64,000 bases of DNA from NCBI GenBank assembly GCA_012295275.1, contig CM022672.1, forward strand, positions 34,688,022 through 34,752,021. The letters are read 5' to 3'. Positions 10,308 through 30,994 of this stretch are shown here, one piece after another. The first letter of the stretch is position 1; each line of letters begins with the position of its first letter. Made by a program: the position numbers and the translations under genes. The stretch is from Chrysomallon squamiferum. Its lineage: Eukaryota > Mollusca > Gastropoda > Neomphalida > Peltospiridae. Under the pieces are notes generated by a model, which worked only from the letters and a program-made list of their open reading frames with translations, was not told the DNA's origin and searched no databases.

Positions 10308-10914
10308 GTCTGTCCTAGATACATGTTGTGAATGACATTAAGTACTGAACTCTTAGCTTGAAACTTTTGTCTCGTTATAGAAGACTCAACTGATCTGTTT
10401 TCACTACACTCGACCTAGTCCTCTGTTATGTCTGAAAGAAAACTTACGGCGAAGTAAAAGATTATGTATCATTGTGGCGTTCTTTTCATATACCTTGGTG
10501 TATTTATAATATTTTATATTACATTAAATACTACAATTTGTATTATTATTATTTGTTTTATCGCATGAATAGTGATGGCATAGCAATAATTTGCGTCAAT
10601 CGCTCTAGGTTAAAAAATCCTCATAAATTAAACGATTTCGCATTATGTATCTCTGTAAATACTAGAGAGAATCTATGTGAAAAGTATTCTATGTATTGTG
10701 ACTTAACTTTTGTACGAGCAAAACCTGTTTTCCTAGATCAGGATTTAATCTCAGCGTGTTTAAGTTAACAGAATTAAAATACTCTGTTCAAATCTGAACT
10801 TTGCAACAGAATATATTAGGTGGTGTTTTTATCATTGGTTGAGTCATGAAAACGAGTCTTGTATCAGCTCGCAGTTTTACTTCCTGGTTGGTTTGTGTAC
10901 GAAACATTTTCACT
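10308..10914 (+). promoter_or_regulatory. Conserved 5' flank of gene B
   Basis: Paralogous to 223-841 with small indels. It carries the ATATATTA-like element near 10811, TGAGTCA at 10840-10846 and ACTTCCTG at 10879-10886, at the same distances from the ATG as in gene A. Confidence 0.5.
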
Positions 10915-15902
<4,988 letters not shown>

Positions 15903-16344
15903 AACAAAAAAGTAGAGGAGAGAAGATGCAAATTAAAGCTAGAAAATATAAAAACTGATTCTGTAATTACTCCAAAGTCAAAAGCGTATGGTTTCAAAGT
16001 TATTTGCATTGTGTTTACTATGTATATGAAATAGGAATTATACGTCTAATGAGCAAAATGTACTTTTGTATTGTTTTCTTGCTATGCATCTTAAAAACTT
16101 TAATATTATGGACAGAAATGACGTTCATATTATTTATTTTAACAACAGTTTTAAGGCATTGACACATTGGTGACACATTTCTTTCATAATAAGTATTTCA
16201 ACATAAACGTTTTATTAAATTAAGAAGAATACGACATTATATGTTTACAAACCCATTTCAATATGCAGACTGACTGATACATTTAAAAACAGATAATGAA
16301 ACATTACCTTTATTTGGTCTTCTTGTTGTTTTATAATGTTTCAG
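15903..16344 (+). other. Interval with relic of the pre-TM intron
   Basis: 'gatgcaaattaaagctag' and following bases match the intron just before the TM exon in A and C, but no TM exon follows. This is consistent with TM loss by rearrangement. Confidence 0.45.
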
Positions 16345-16488
16345 AATGTGATAAAACATATGGGGCAAACTGTAATTATAACTGCAATGACAGACACTGC
16401 AAAGACGATGACTCATCTTGTGATTCTAAAACTGGGAAATGTGTTGGAGGATGCAAACCTGGATGGTTGAACGTCAGGTGCACTCAGA
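16345..16488 (+). CDS. EGF exon, type i, downstream of gene B stop
   Basis: A 144-nt phase 1-1 exon with intact acceptor (tgtttcag) and donor (a|GTAAGT), encoding CDKTYGANCNYNCNDRHC and ending CKPGWLNVRCTQ. It could be used if exon h is skipped. The paralogue is 43719 in gene D. Confidence 0.65.
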
Positions 16489-16941
16489 GTAAGTCAGCGT
16501 ATAAATTTGTAATTAACATTACTGTATGCACATACACAAGAAAAATGAATCATAGTCGTTAGCAAGGACATTGTTCTGCAGGTAAGTAGTATATGTAAAA
16601 TGATCTATCGTATCTGTGCAGATAATGGGCGACGTTTACTTTCTGCCAGTGCACTTGGTTTACTTTACCTCGTTTTCTCTTTCATTATGCATATATTCTT
16701 AATCTTATTACGAAGACACATATATTACGATATGCTGAAAAATTATTTCTTCCTTTGTTTTAGTTTGTCCTTTTTTAATTTATACCAGCATTCTTCTACT
16801 TAGGTATATTTAAAATTCTAAGCAACAATGGCAAACAAAAATATTTATTGATAATATCTTATCCATTTATCTTTAATTACTATTACAGTTCAAGTTTTTT
16901 TTTTTATATATATATATATATATCTTTGATTTTAACTTTAG

Positions 16942-17085
16942 AATGTGAGGAAGATTTCTATGGAGACGGGTGCAGTTTCTCTTGTTCAGAAAGAAAATGT
17001 TTTGAAAATCACAACTGTTCTCACGAGACTGGAGAATGTGTTGATGGATGTTTGGCTGGTTGGGAAGGAATTTCTTGTACCAGTG
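16942..17085 (+). CDS. EGF exon, type j, downstream of gene B stop
   Basis: A 144-nt phase 1-1 exon encoding CEEDFYGDGCSFSCSERKC and ending CLAGWEGISCTS. Donor g|GTGAGT. The paralogue is 44351 in gene D. No TM or terminal exon for it was found before gene C. Confidence 0.65.
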
Positions 17086-17184
17086 GTGAGTTTATTAATA
17101 TTTGTATAATAATAATAATAATAATAAAAATAATAATAATAATATCAACAACAACAATAACAGCACCAACAGCAGCAACAACAC

Positions 17185-17236
<52 letters not shown>

Positions 17237-17596
17237 TTTCTGAAGAATAATGTATTTATGACGTTTATATGCAGAAGAAGCGGTGAATTTATTCGGTTTT
17301 ATTATTTTAACAGTGAATACGTATATTTATTCCTGAGTTGCAGTATTTTTAGTAGAATAGTATCTGGAACTGTATTGTACTGTATTGTATTGCATTGTAT
17401 TGTAATGTGTGGTATTTTTTATTTGTTCTGTATATCAGTGGAACTGATGGTCAGTCAGTTAGATTTGTTATTTTATTATAAATGAATTTCAAAATATTAA
17501 AGTACGAATCATTAATGCCAGACTGTAAACATTTGTAAAACAAAGTTTTTGTTTATTTTAATATTTTACTTTATGTAGAATTCTTCTTACTCCAGC
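17086..17596 (+). other. Interval with AAT/AAC repeats
   Basis: (AAT)n and (AAC)n tracts at about 17105-17235, then AT-rich unique sequence. No gene is recognised. Confidence 0.6.
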
Positions 17597-17735
17597 ATGT
17601 CCACCATCTGTAACTTAGGTTTATACTTGTATCAAATATTGTCAAAATCGTCAAAGTGTTTCTCAGTAAACATACTGTTACAGTATGGAGACTGTATTCC
17701 TAAATGGATGGCAGCAATGGCCTATTTCTTGTGTT
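17597..17735 (+). pseudogene. Decayed EGF type e exon
   Basis: Begins 'catgtccaccatctgtaact' and aligns along its length to the type e exon, but has 'cttaggtttata' (a stop) in place of 'cttatggttata', several lost cysteines and indels near the end. It is a pseudoexon. Confidence 0.7.
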
Positions 17736-18570
17736 AACTGTATTTTAATCAAGACTGATAAATATAACATTAGAACATAAAATAAAATACTGTATCCTTT
17801 GCAAATAATTAGTATGAAAACCTTTTTGACATTTTTGTAGTTTCTGAAACAACATTTCAATATGTTGTTTAAAAGTTTCTTTAATGTATTATTGTTGAAA
17901 TCAAAATATAATGGAAGTTTTGATATATATGGAATGGAAGAACAGTAAATTACTTATGCACTCATTGTAAATATTTACTAACAGTCTCGTTAGAAAACAG
18001 TAAGTAATTTATATATTAATATCATCATAACAATTCTTTGCTACTCAGATAATCTTCATTATCTTTGTTATAAACAGCCGGAATTCAGCTGAGAACTAAA
18101 AGTATTGTAATATTTTACATTGGCAATAAACATAACAAAGTATTAGTACAGCATATTTTGTGGATTTGTGAATACGTTTCAGTGTGTTGTTCCGCTGAAA
18201 CAAAACTGAAAGTCGTACAAGAACAGAGACTAATTTTATTTATATGAGACAGAAGATGATGATTCACTTACAATAATGTAATGCTGTATAAATTAGTGTA
18301 AACGTTACAATCATACAAGAATGTAGACTAATCTTATTTATATGATGATGATTTACATATACAATGTAACGCTGATACAATATAGTAAACGGTACAATAA
18401 TACAAGAAAAGAGACTAATTTTATTTATCTGAGAGACAGTATGATGACTCACATAGTCTGATCTAGAGAACATTGTACAGATTGACACTAACCAGTTAGG
18501 AAAGATTTAATTGAAAGAAACATAGTAAACTGAAACTATTACTTTGTTTATGTTCATCGCGGCCGCATAG
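17736..18570 (+). other. 3'-flank-like sequence of the gene B copy
   Basis: No gene is seen. It includes one copy of the 55-bp '...acagtctcgttagaa...' sequence (about 17965-18020) and a block collinear with the 3' flanks of A and C. Confidence 0.5.
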
Positions 18571-18659
18571 CTGACACAGACCAGTTAGAAGAACTCATGA
18601 ATTTATGTCAAAGATTAATAAACCAACAAGATGTAAATTATTATGATAAACATGAGTTT
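18571..18659 (+). pseudogene. Exon X, second copy
   Basis: 89 nt, differing from the gene A copy by about one base within the exon, with a donor-like GTAAAT. Encodes DTDQLEELMNLCQRLINQ and on to KHEF. No tail or TM exon precedes it in this copy. Confidence 0.45.
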
Positions 18660-19826
18660 GTAAATGCTACGTTATGAATCAAGTAAAAGTAGTTTAGAGT
18701 GATTTATAATGGCTGTATTGCTTTGAATACACAAATGAATCTTCGGCGGACAGTGCTCATTTCTTTGTTTCTTAAAAGCTACACAAAATCTTTCAACGCA
18801 GCTACATATATCCTGATAGAGTGATTTATGTAAAATGTTACAGCTCTCTATTTTTTTCTCTTTATCTGCTTTATTTTATTTTATGTTTAATAACTGTGAG
18901 GTGGCTCACAAATATACAGATTTTTTTTTTTAATTATTTACAGAAGGTTTACAAGATATTTAATGTATTCAGGGTATTTTCAAACGGTATTAAAACTAAG
19001 ATTTAAAGACCTTTATTTACAAAAAGTATAATGTTTGCTGTCATACACAGTCCTGTAACTTACGATCATACCGCGTAATATCTTTACCAGCTTTACAATC
19101 GCAAATACTAATTTGTGATCTCATAATCTTAGCAAGTCCTATTTCAGAATTATTTACCATGACGTCTTTGATTAGCTGAAACAGTATTCAGAGATAAAGT
19201 ATGCAAAATTACACACATTTAGTGATTGGCTATTCCAAGTAAAATAACATTGATAGTCCAGACGAGATAGGTATGTGTGTTTATGTCTTTCCTTTAGCTT
19301 TAATCAATGATTCTATATACAATTATTTTATCAGAACCAATCTTTCATTAAATATATTTTCAAACAAGTAAAATTGGTTTATATATATATGCATAGAGGT
19401 ATCAGGTGGACGAGTGAGTATGTATGTGCGTTGTGTATGTATATATGTATATAAACAGAATACACACACATATATATATATATACACACATACACACACA
19501 CACATATATATATATACACAGACACACACACACATATACAAATATATATATCCGCAAAGATAATACAAGTACGTACGCACACATACAGATGCACATACAT
19601 ACACATTCCTAGATAAATTCAAATTTTCATTTTTATTTTAATTCACATTACAGTTGTATATTTACTACGGTTATTTATAAACTTCAGCTCAAGTTAAAAC
19701 ATATCTGATTTATGTCCAACGTTAAGGCTAAAGACTTTAGTAATTAATATGTCAAGTACTATAATTTGTTATAAGAATATTTTGATTAATATGAAGTTAA
19801 ACGTACTCTCATATTACACACACAGA

Positions 19827-19877
<51 letters not shown>

Positions 19878-20022
19878 CTGGGGTTCTTTCTGTAGATCTT
19901 GTGTATGCAGTGCATATGATAATAAAAATAAATAGCTGTAGACTAGGATAGTGACACTAATAGGAAGAGATTAATTTTTATTATTGTTATGTGTTTTAGC
20001 GCATGAACAGTGAAGGCAAAGC
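18660..20022 (+). other. Intergenic B-C
   Basis: No gene is seen. A short piece near 19042-19075 ('agtcctgtaacttacg') may be another fragment of EGF type e. (CA/TA)n repeats are at about 19380-19530 and (CA)n at about 19818-19872. The end ('gcatgaacagtgaaggcaaa') matches the distal promoter block of the other genes, after which the promoter and signal peptide are missing. Confidence 0.55.
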
Positions 20023-22928
<2,906 letters not shown>

Positions 22929-23135
22929 TAAACTTAGCTCGGAATAAAAATGCATATCAAAATTCTTATTTGCCGGGTTATGAAAAACTTGCTTCAAGAG
23001 GCGTTGATGGAAAAACTAGAGGAAATTGGCGTAGAGTTATACACACAGATACAAACCAGCCTTACACTTGGTGGGAAGTAGATTTAGAAAAAACTTACTT
23101 TATTCATCAAGTTAAAATATATTTCAGATATGACA
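22929..23135 (+). CDS. Gene C FTP exon 1
   Basis: A 207-nt phase 1-1 exon: [18 protein letters not shown], then [20 protein letters not shown], then [20 protein letters not shown] ending FRYD. It keeps a His (IHTD) upstream of WWEVDL at a place where D has Asn and A has Ser. This may matter for sugar binding. Confidence 0.85.
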
Positions 23136-25031
23136 GTAAGTATGAAAATTAAACTATGAATATACGAGATGTAACATTAATTATAACAAATATTTTAGTG
23201 TGTTAATTTTAACTTGTAAGTGAGGGACATAAACGTCAATATTTGATGTTGTTTCCTTTTTTTTTTTTTTTTTTGTTGTTGTTGTTGTTGTATAATTATT
23301 TCTGCATATTAAGTATTATTAAAATTGCTAAAGTTTGTGTTTATAATGTTTCCATGACAGCATTATTGATTTAGTGGTTTCAATGTTGTATTATATCCGA
23401 AAAGAGTAGCTTAAGATTATATTTCCACAGTTTCATTTTAGCAAGATCGCCATATTTAGATTTTTTTTTAATTATTATTTTATTCATTCATTAATTTCTT
23501 TTTCACTAACTTGTTTACTTACTGTATTGAATGAATCTTAGGCAATACAAATATATAATAATTTATATAAAACTTTGCAGTTTGATTTTGCTATTTGCTG
23601 CACCTTCTCAAATAAACCATTCCTTTTATAATTTATAATTTATGAAGTTGAAATCGGAAAAGAACAGAGTAGACATTTTTGTAAAACTTTCTTATTTCTA
23701 GTAATGTCACGGGTAGAAATTTTCTCCTGGTGAAACTGATGAATAACAGATACAATATATGTAAAACGCATTTTCTTGTTTTATTATTGTTATTGCATTT
23801 TTATTTTATTTTAGTATTTTATTTTATTTAACTTTATTTTCTTTTATTTATTTATTTATTTATTTTATTTATTTATATTATTTAGGGTATTTCTTTTCTT
23901 TTTTTTTTTTTGGGGGTTAAGATTGTTTTCTCCTGTGGACGTTCTGGAATGCTGTGTTTTCTATTGCATTACTTTTGTTTCTAATACTATTTAAATTTAT
24001 TAATAAAAGTATGTAATAAATTGTATTTCATTGCTTGGTGTGATGGTAGTCCTAGTTCTCGTATTATTTGTAAGTATACTGTAATACTGAATTGTATTTA
24101 ATTTAGATAAATGGAGAAGAAATGGTTTAGAGGTTTACGCTAACACAGCAGCGAGACAGTCTAACACAGGACATCTGTGTGGTACTGTTACTGGTAGAAA
24201 AGATGGAACTGATATTCCTGATATTGTGAAAATCACTTGTAATGTCAACGCTAGATATGTGACTGTTTATCAAGGAACAGATAATGGACAGTCGACAGCA
24301 CTGGACTTTATAGAAGTGGAAGTCTACGGTAATTCAATAGACAATTGAAATTGGTCATTATATTAATTTATAGTACTATGATTATTGCACACTCAGTTGC
24401 AAGAGCTTGGTCGAAATTAAAAACATATCACAATTGTATTTAATAATACTTTGGAAAACGAACAAGGAAAAAATCATTTAACTTACAACAATGTTGAGAT
24501 AGTTGATTCACAGCATATAATTGTTATTTTTATTTCTAATTTGAGTTTATTCTCACATTGTTATTGCTCTTTATTAAATATCTTTCATATATTTGAATTG
24601 TTGAGATTTATGTTTTTTCCTTTAAAATTCCTTTTTCTTAACAAATGATAACGACTTTTTCATTATCACAGAGTTAAAACAACACTAAATAGTACTTAAA
24701 CTATATTTCAGTAGGACGTAATTGAGATTGTCTCCAGTTTCTTATACTGTAATACTGTAATATAATATATATATATTTCTGTTCATGTTTCTTAATTGTT
24801 AGTAGAGATTTGATTAATTATTCACTGTGTAAGAACTGGTTAGAAGAGATGGTTATTGCATGCTAGGTAGAAGATGTTTGATTAGCATTTTATTGTGCCT
24901 TGATTTGTGTTGCTATTAGTGGTGTATAATAAACTGTGTCACAAACATGGTTTTCAAAATATACTTAATACTATTCCCTCCTCTCTACATAAAAACACTT
25001 TCACTTATATATTTTTCATTGCCTTCATTTT

Positions 25032-25092
<61 letters not shown>

Positions 25093-25890
25093 TTGTTTTT
25101 TTTTTTTTTTTCATTTCCATGTGTATATAATAGTACTGATCTTTTAATTTTTAAATACTGTTTACATTTTTCAGCGTGTCAAACAGGATATTACGGTTCT
25201 GATTGTAACAAACTGTGTAACAGTCGTCATTGTCAGTCTGATTCGTGTCCTGCTGACACAGGTTCTTGTAATGGAGGATGTCAGGCTGGATGGAGTGGAG
25301 TTGACTGTACAGGTAACTAAATCATAACTACAGAGTGAGAATTTATAGAAATATTTTTTCTTCCTTGTAACTAATGTTTCGAAAGAACTGGAGGGTGTTG
25401 GAGGGGTTAATTGAACTGTAGAGGTCGAATATGAAAACATTTACAATATAGCTCATGCAATACAGAAAGAACAAATGACTGAACTGTTGTTAAGTTTTGC
25501 ACTGTGGGAACTGTTGTAGTGAGAACAAAGGACACAGTGGTAGAATGAGAAGTGTTAGTTCAAGTAAGCAAACAGTCAACTGTGCTCGGTCAGAGAAAAT
25601 CCGTGATGTGTGGAAACTAACACTGACTTGCATCTCCTTTCACTGAAAAAATAAGTCGCAAAATGAACTGACATCCCTACATTAGACAGTCATTTTTAAG
25701 TGATTTTCGACAGAACTTGATATAGATGATTTATATTTTGTAGTAGTAGTAGTAGTAGTAGTAGCAGCAGCATCAGCTGTAGTAGTATTATTAGTATTAC
25801 TGTTATTATTGTTGTTATTATTATTATTTTCTTTTTAAACAAATGTATTCAGTGTCGTCTAAAATGAATGTATGAATATTTTTTGTACAT

Positions 25891-25933
<43 letters not shown>

Positions 25934-28900
25934 TTACTATTCTGTTAATTACACACACATCAAACTCAACACATTTTTTTGTAGGATGTGTTTTCAAGTT
26001 CATTTTATTAATTATTATTTTTAGTTTTTAGCATTAAAGAATTATACTGAATATATACGTCACGGTGTTTTTAAAAAATAAATTTTATTTCTTGGTGATT
26101 ATTTAAAATGCGTGTACTACAGAGAGATAAAGGAAGGGATATAATTAGAAAAGAAAAATGAGTTATTGGTTTACTTTATTTATGTTTTAGTTATGTGTCA
26201 GTCAGGTACAACTTATGGTACTAACTGTAACAAACTGTGTAGAGATCGTCACTGTTTTTATTCTCAACAAAGCTGTCCTACAGACACTGGATCATGTAGT
26301 GGACAATGTCAGACAGGCTGGACTGGATATGACTGTACAGGTAATTAAATATTTTACTCTTTTTGAAGAAAAATCCCAAGTATTTCCGAAATAACATTTA
26401 TAAATAATTTTGCTATGATTTAAAATCATTTCCGTATTTGGTATCACTATCAATACCTAGAATTAATTGATACTTGGACCTATTCTTCTAAGTAACGATA
26501 TCAGTAAATATAAATATATTTATATTTAACATTCAAATGAAGGCGGAAATTAAATGACATCTTAATGATATTGTTTCGTATTATACATATGGTTAAAGAT
26601 AAAATATTATTACATAAACAAGAACATTGGTATTATGATTAATCAGCCACTTTTATGTTTAAAAACAAAAATATTATTCACATATCTTCTTTACTCTTTC
26701 ACAAATCACTCTTTTAAAGAGAGTGTAAATATGTTCAAGTATGTCAGTATGGTCTGTATGGTTCTAACTGTGACAAGTCACTGTTTTAAAGAAAGTGTAA
26801 ATATATTTCAGTATGTCAGACTGGCGTATATGGTTCTAACTGTGACAAGTCACTGTTTTAAAGAGAGTGTAAATATTTTTCAGTATGTCAGTCACTGGTG
26901 TGTATGGTTCTAACTGTGACAAGTCACTGTTTTAAAGAAAGTGTAAATATATTTCTAACTGTGACAAGTGTGTTTTAAAGAAAGTGTAAATATTTTTCAG
27001 TATGTCAGACTGGTGTATGGTTCTAACTGTGACAAGTGACTGTTTTAAAGAGAGTGGTTCTTTCAGTATGTCAGACTGGTGTGACAAGTAACTGTGACAA
27101 GTCACTGTTTTAAAGAAAGTGTAAATATTTTTCAGTATGTCAGACTGGTGTGTATGGTTCTAACTGTGACAAGTGACTGTTTTAAAGAGAGTGTAAATAT
27201 TTTTCAGTATGTCAGACTGGTGTGTATGGTTCTAACTGTGACAAGTCATGTAATAAACGACACTGTGCTGTTTCCTCTCCCTGTGACACACAGACTGGGT
27301 CTTGTACTGGAGGATGTCAAGCTGGTTGGACTGGAACTGATTGTACTCAAGGTGTGTACCAAATAGTTTTTTCTTGATCAGCCTTTTCTGAATTATTTAT
27401 TGATTATCCCAATAAAATACTTTGATGCAGCACTATTGTACTAAATAGCCTACACATATTTGTTTACATTTTGGTTTCAGAGAACTGTGTTTGTTATTTT
27501 ATTTATTTATTTTTAAAAATGTTGTTGTTATTCTAAATACGTATTTTTCATATTCCGAATTTTAAATATTTTACATTAATATTACTGTATTTGAATTGCT
27601 GAAGGTTTTAATTGTGGCGACACTATACGTCAAGTAGTTAGTACCACGGTATTGCCTGGATTCCATCTTACTCAACCAGTGTAAAATTTAATAAATAAAC
27701 GAAATATACACAACAACAAAGAGAAACTTTATAATTTCATATTTATTTCTCGAGTCACATCTACACTTAAATATTTGACGCTGTGTATAAAGATTTAGTT
27801 GGATAAGACATTCCAGTTTCATTTAAGACTTTGATTTGACAATAAAATGACACCCTTGAAACAAGTGTTTAATATTGTGATATATTTTACAAAACTAACA
27901 CAAAACAGTTCCTTGATTCCGAAACTGAAACAAAAGATATATACAGAGGCAAATTGAAGCTAGAAATTATAAACAGTAATTCCAAATTACCCTTTAGTCA
28001 AAAGCATCTTCTGTCTAATATATTTATGTTATGTTTACTATTCTCAAGTTTATATGAAATAGGAATTAAATGAGTAACAGAAAAAGTTCATTGTTTGTTT
28101 TACTGTAATAATAACACATAGCTTAAAAACTTTGAGATTTTGAAAAATAATTATGAAAATTGATTTATCTAAATCACAGTTTAGTGGCCGTGATATATAG
28201 AGGATTGCTGAAAAATAGTTTTTCCCAAAAATAATTTAAGAATAATTATTTTCCAGTCTCTGCCCAAGAAGCAAAATCAACAGCAACATCAACTACAACG
28301 GCTTTGTCAGTCGTCACAGCTGTACTGACTTTGCTTCTCGTAATATCCGTTGTTTTTCACATCAGGTAAATGCTCATAGATTCTTCAACCAAATTAATTG
28401 TGACATAATATACATGCACATCTTTATAGCTGATATAGCTTTCTCAAAAAATGTATTTACTCAATACTAAGAAGAAATATGTTTTATTTGATAATATATA
28501 ATATTGCTATTATCCATCCAGACAATATACATGTGCAATAAATCAACTAAAAATCTATACTTTAAATTGTTCTATTAAAATCAACATTAACAGCTAAACT
28601 AAATCTAAGTTTCGAGTACTGAGGGTCTATCGATAATCTGAGTAACAGTACCTCTCCATGTATTATATTTTAATTACCTAAAATTTGCACTTACTAATGT
28701 AAAAAGCAATACATTTTCAGAATGGCTCTGATCATACGAAAACGACCATCATCTACTGAACGTTCAGTATCATTTGCCAAAACCAACAACAGTCATCCCA
28801 GGACAGCAACTACTCCGTCATCATTGTATGAAGTATTTGATGAAGACGTCAATATCGCCACACCACCAAATCACAGTGGCACTCAAACAGTTTCATCAGG

Positions 28901-29030
28901 TGATGCGGAGACAAGTTATGTAAACACTTCACATCAAGAAGAACTCAATACTCAAGAAATACACGATTATGATAAACTAGATATTGATGTTATTGGACTG
29001 GGATCTACATACGAGAAAATAAAAATGTAA
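22929..29030 (+). CDS. Gene C: FTP-lectin/EGF receptor with tyrosine-motif tail, signal-peptide exon missing
   Basis: Exons are 22929-23135, 24107-24328, 25175-25312, 26191-26340, 27208-27351, 28257-28365 and 28721-29030, all intact and in phase. They encode an FTP lectin domain, three EGF modules (a, b, c), one TM helix and a tail of about 100 residues with YEVF, YVNT, YDKL and YEKI motifs. With the usual 79-nt first exon the protein would be about 452 residues. The first exon and its proximal promoter are absent from the expected place near 20022. The gene may be a pseudogene despite intact exons, may use a diverged first exon, or may borrow the gene B signal peptide (10915), which is phase-compatible. 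EGF types d-g, seen in A, B or D, are absent. Confidence 0.75.
23136..24106 (+). other. Gene C intron between FTP exons
   Basis: AT-rich with poly-T and ATTT runs (about 23840-23885). No exon is recognised. Confidence 0.6.
24107..24328 (+). CDS. Gene C FTP exon 2
   Basis: A 222-nt phase 1-1 exon: [52 protein letters not shown]. Confidence 0.85.
24329..25174 (+). other. Gene C intron after FTP
   Basis: No exon. Collinear with 2994-4263 in gene A. Ends with (AT)n at about 25032-25088 and a poly-T tract before the next acceptor. Confidence 0.6.
25175..25312 (+). CDS. Gene C EGF exon, type a
   Basis: A 138-nt phase 1-1 exon encoding [19 protein letters not shown] and ending [12 protein letters not shown]. 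Confidence 0.85.
26191..26340 (+). CDS. Gene C EGF exon, type b
   Basis: A 150-nt phase 1-1 exon encoding [21 protein letters not shown] and ending [12 protein letters not shown]. Acceptor tatgttttag. Confidence 0.85.
26700..27207 (+). repeat. 72-bp EGF-exon-derived array, gene C copy (degenerate)
   Basis: About seven units of the same sequence as in B and D, several with internal deletions of 10-40 bases (around 26950-27100). Most keep the ttttcag/atttcag plus 'tatgtcagactggtgt' junction. It ends directly in the real type c exon. Confidence 0.85.
27208..27351 (+). CDS. Gene C EGF exon, type c
   Basis: A 144-nt phase 1-1 exon encoding [19 protein letters not shown] and ending [12 protein letters not shown]. 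Confidence 0.85.
27352..28256 (+). other. Gene C intron before TM
   Basis: AT-rich. It joins sequence homologous to the intron after type c in B and D to sequence homologous to the pre-TM intron of A, so the intervening EGF exons d-g are missing. Confidence 0.5.
28257..28365 (+). CDS. Gene C transmembrane exon
   Basis: A 109-nt exon, phase 1 to 2: [19 protein letters not shown], then [15 protein letters not shown] and R. A single TM helix. Confidence 0.85.
28721..29030 (+). CDS. Gene C cytoplasmic tail exon with paired YxxL/I motifs
   Basis: 310 nt, stop TAA 29028-29030. [12 protein letters not shown] begins the tail; the Met is internal to the exon, not a start. Motifs are [24 protein letters not shown] and TYEKI. 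The same tyrosines are present as in gene A, although flanking residues changed (VVGQGSP versus VIGLGST). This favours constraint on the motifs. Confidence 0.8.
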
Positions 29031-29053
29031 TATATATATATAATTTTTAAATA

Positions 29054-29089
<36 letters not shown>

Positions 29090-29400
29090 TGTATGTATGT
29101 ATGTATGTATGTAGATATATATGTAGATATATATATATATGTATATGGATTTGGATGTATACATGGATATAGATATAAATAGGTAGATACAGAGATAGAT
29201 CGCGTTCAAATACAGATTTTATGGGTAACGGTAAAAATGTTTTTTCAATTATCTTAGTAATGTTTCTAAAACAGATACCCTATAATAATGTAGACTGTAA
29301 TTTTATAAAAGAAAGATTTCTGTAAATAATATGACTAATATAAGTCATTTTAATCATTTTGTTATAGATAAGTAAATAGATTTTTAGATGTGTATTGTCC
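29031..29400 (+). other. 3' flank of gene C with (GTAT)n
   Basis: (AT)n and (GTAT)n microsatellite at about 29053-29112 and ATATGGAT-type repeats to about 29200. No gene is seen. Confidence 0.7.
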
Positions 29401-30425
29401 AAATTAACAGAGAGGCTTCAAACATTTCAGATGTCTGTGTGAATTGTCCAAAATTAACAGATTGATTGTGAATATTTAGCACAGTCTGAAAACAAACATT
29501 TCATTTTGAATATTTAGTAACACAGTCTGTTAGAACATCGCTTATTTATGTATTCATTGTGAATATTTAGTAACAGTCTCCTTTAGAATAGTAAATTATT
29601 TACGTATTCATTGTGCCCCCACAGTCTCGTTAGAACATTTTTCTGTAGTTTAACACAGTCTCGTTAGAACAGTAAATTATTTATGTATTCATTGTGAATA
29701 TTTAGTAACACAGTCTCTTTAGAACAGTAAATTATTTTCATTGTGAATGTTTATTTTTATTGTTATTTATATTTAGTAACACAGTCTCGTTAGAACAGTA
29801 AATTTATTTTCATTGTGTGTTAGAACAGTAAATTATTTATGTATTCATTGTGAATATTTAGTAACACAGTCTCGTTAGAACAGTAAATTATTTATGTATT
29901 CATTGTGAATATTTAGTAACACAGTCTCTTTAGAACAGTAAATTATTTATGTATTCATTGTGAATATTTAGTAACACAGTCTCGTTAGAACAGTAAATTA
30001 TTTATGTATTCATTGTGAATATTTAAACAGTCTCTTTATTTATTTATGTATTCATTGTGAATATTTAGTAACACAGTCTCGTTAGAACAGTAAATTATTT
30101 ATGTATTCATTGTGAATATTTAGTAACACAGTCTCACTAGAACAGTAAATTATTTATGTATTCATTGTGAATATTTAGTAACACAGTCTCGTTAGAACAG
30201 TAAATTATTTATGTATTCATTGTGAATATTTAGTAACACAATCTCACTAGAACAGTAAATTATTTATGTATTCATTGTGAATATTTAGTAACAGTCTCCT
30301 TAGAATAGTAAATTATTTATGTATTCATTGTGAATATTTAGTAACACAGTCTCTTTAGAACAGTAAATTATTTATGTATTCATTGTGAATATTTAGTAAC
30401 AGTCTCGTTAGAACAGTAAGTTATT
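29400..30425. repeat. 55-bp tandem array 3' of gene C
   Basis: About 15-18 units built on 'tgaatatttagtaacacagt' followed by ctcgttagaa, cagtaaatta, tttatgtatt and cattg (55 bp). The first units are truncated or rearranged, the central ones nearly identical. Single copies lie at the matching place after genes A (about 8600) and B (about 17965), so the array grew locally from one ancestral unit. Confidence 0.9.
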
Positions 30426-30905
30426 TATATATTAATATCATTATGACAATTCTTTAATACTCAGATATTGTTTTTCTTTGTTATAAACAACTGAAGCTGG
30501 GCTGACAAAAAAATATTGTAATATTTTACGTTGCAAATAAACATAATCAACTATTAGCATAGCATATTTTGTAGACTTCTGAACAAGATTTCACCGAGTA
30601 GTTTGCGCTGCGTACAACAGTTTAAACGTTACAATCATACACGAATGGAGACTAATTTTATTAATATGATACACAATATGATGATTCACATACCATAATG
30701 TAACGCTGTATACAATAGTATAAACTTTACAATCGCACAAGAATAAAGATTAATCTAATTGATTTGAAACACAGAATGATGATTCAAGTAGCCTGATCAA
30801 GAGTACATTGTACAGATTGACACTAACCAGTTAGTAAAGATTTAATTGAACGAAACACAGTAAACTAAAACTATTACTTTGTTTATGTTCATCGCGGCCG
30901 CATAG
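30426..30905 (+). other. Conserved 3' flank before exon X
   Basis: Collinear with 8640-9117 and 18010-18570. No reading frame is supported. Confidence 0.5.
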
Positions 30906-30994
30906 CTGACACAGACCAGTTAGAAGAACTCATGAATTTATGTCAAAGATTAATAAACCAACAAGATGTAAATTATTATGACAAACATGAGTTT
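30906..30994 (+). pseudogene. Exon X, gene C copy
   Basis: An 89-nt open exon-like segment with a perfect GTAAGT donor. The peptide matches that of the other copies. No PTP exons follow before gene D. Confidence 0.45.

Noticed and set aside
28722-29030. Independent 102-residue protein starting at [10 protein letters not shown]
   Set aside because: The ATG lies just inside the tail exon of gene C, after a good acceptor. The gene A copy has AAG (Lys) there, so it is an internal residue.
29400-30425. CRISPR-like array appearance (regular short repeats)
   Set aside because: Units are directly tandem with no unique spacers, no cas genes are present, and the genome is clearly eukaryotic. The same holds for the 72-bp arrays.
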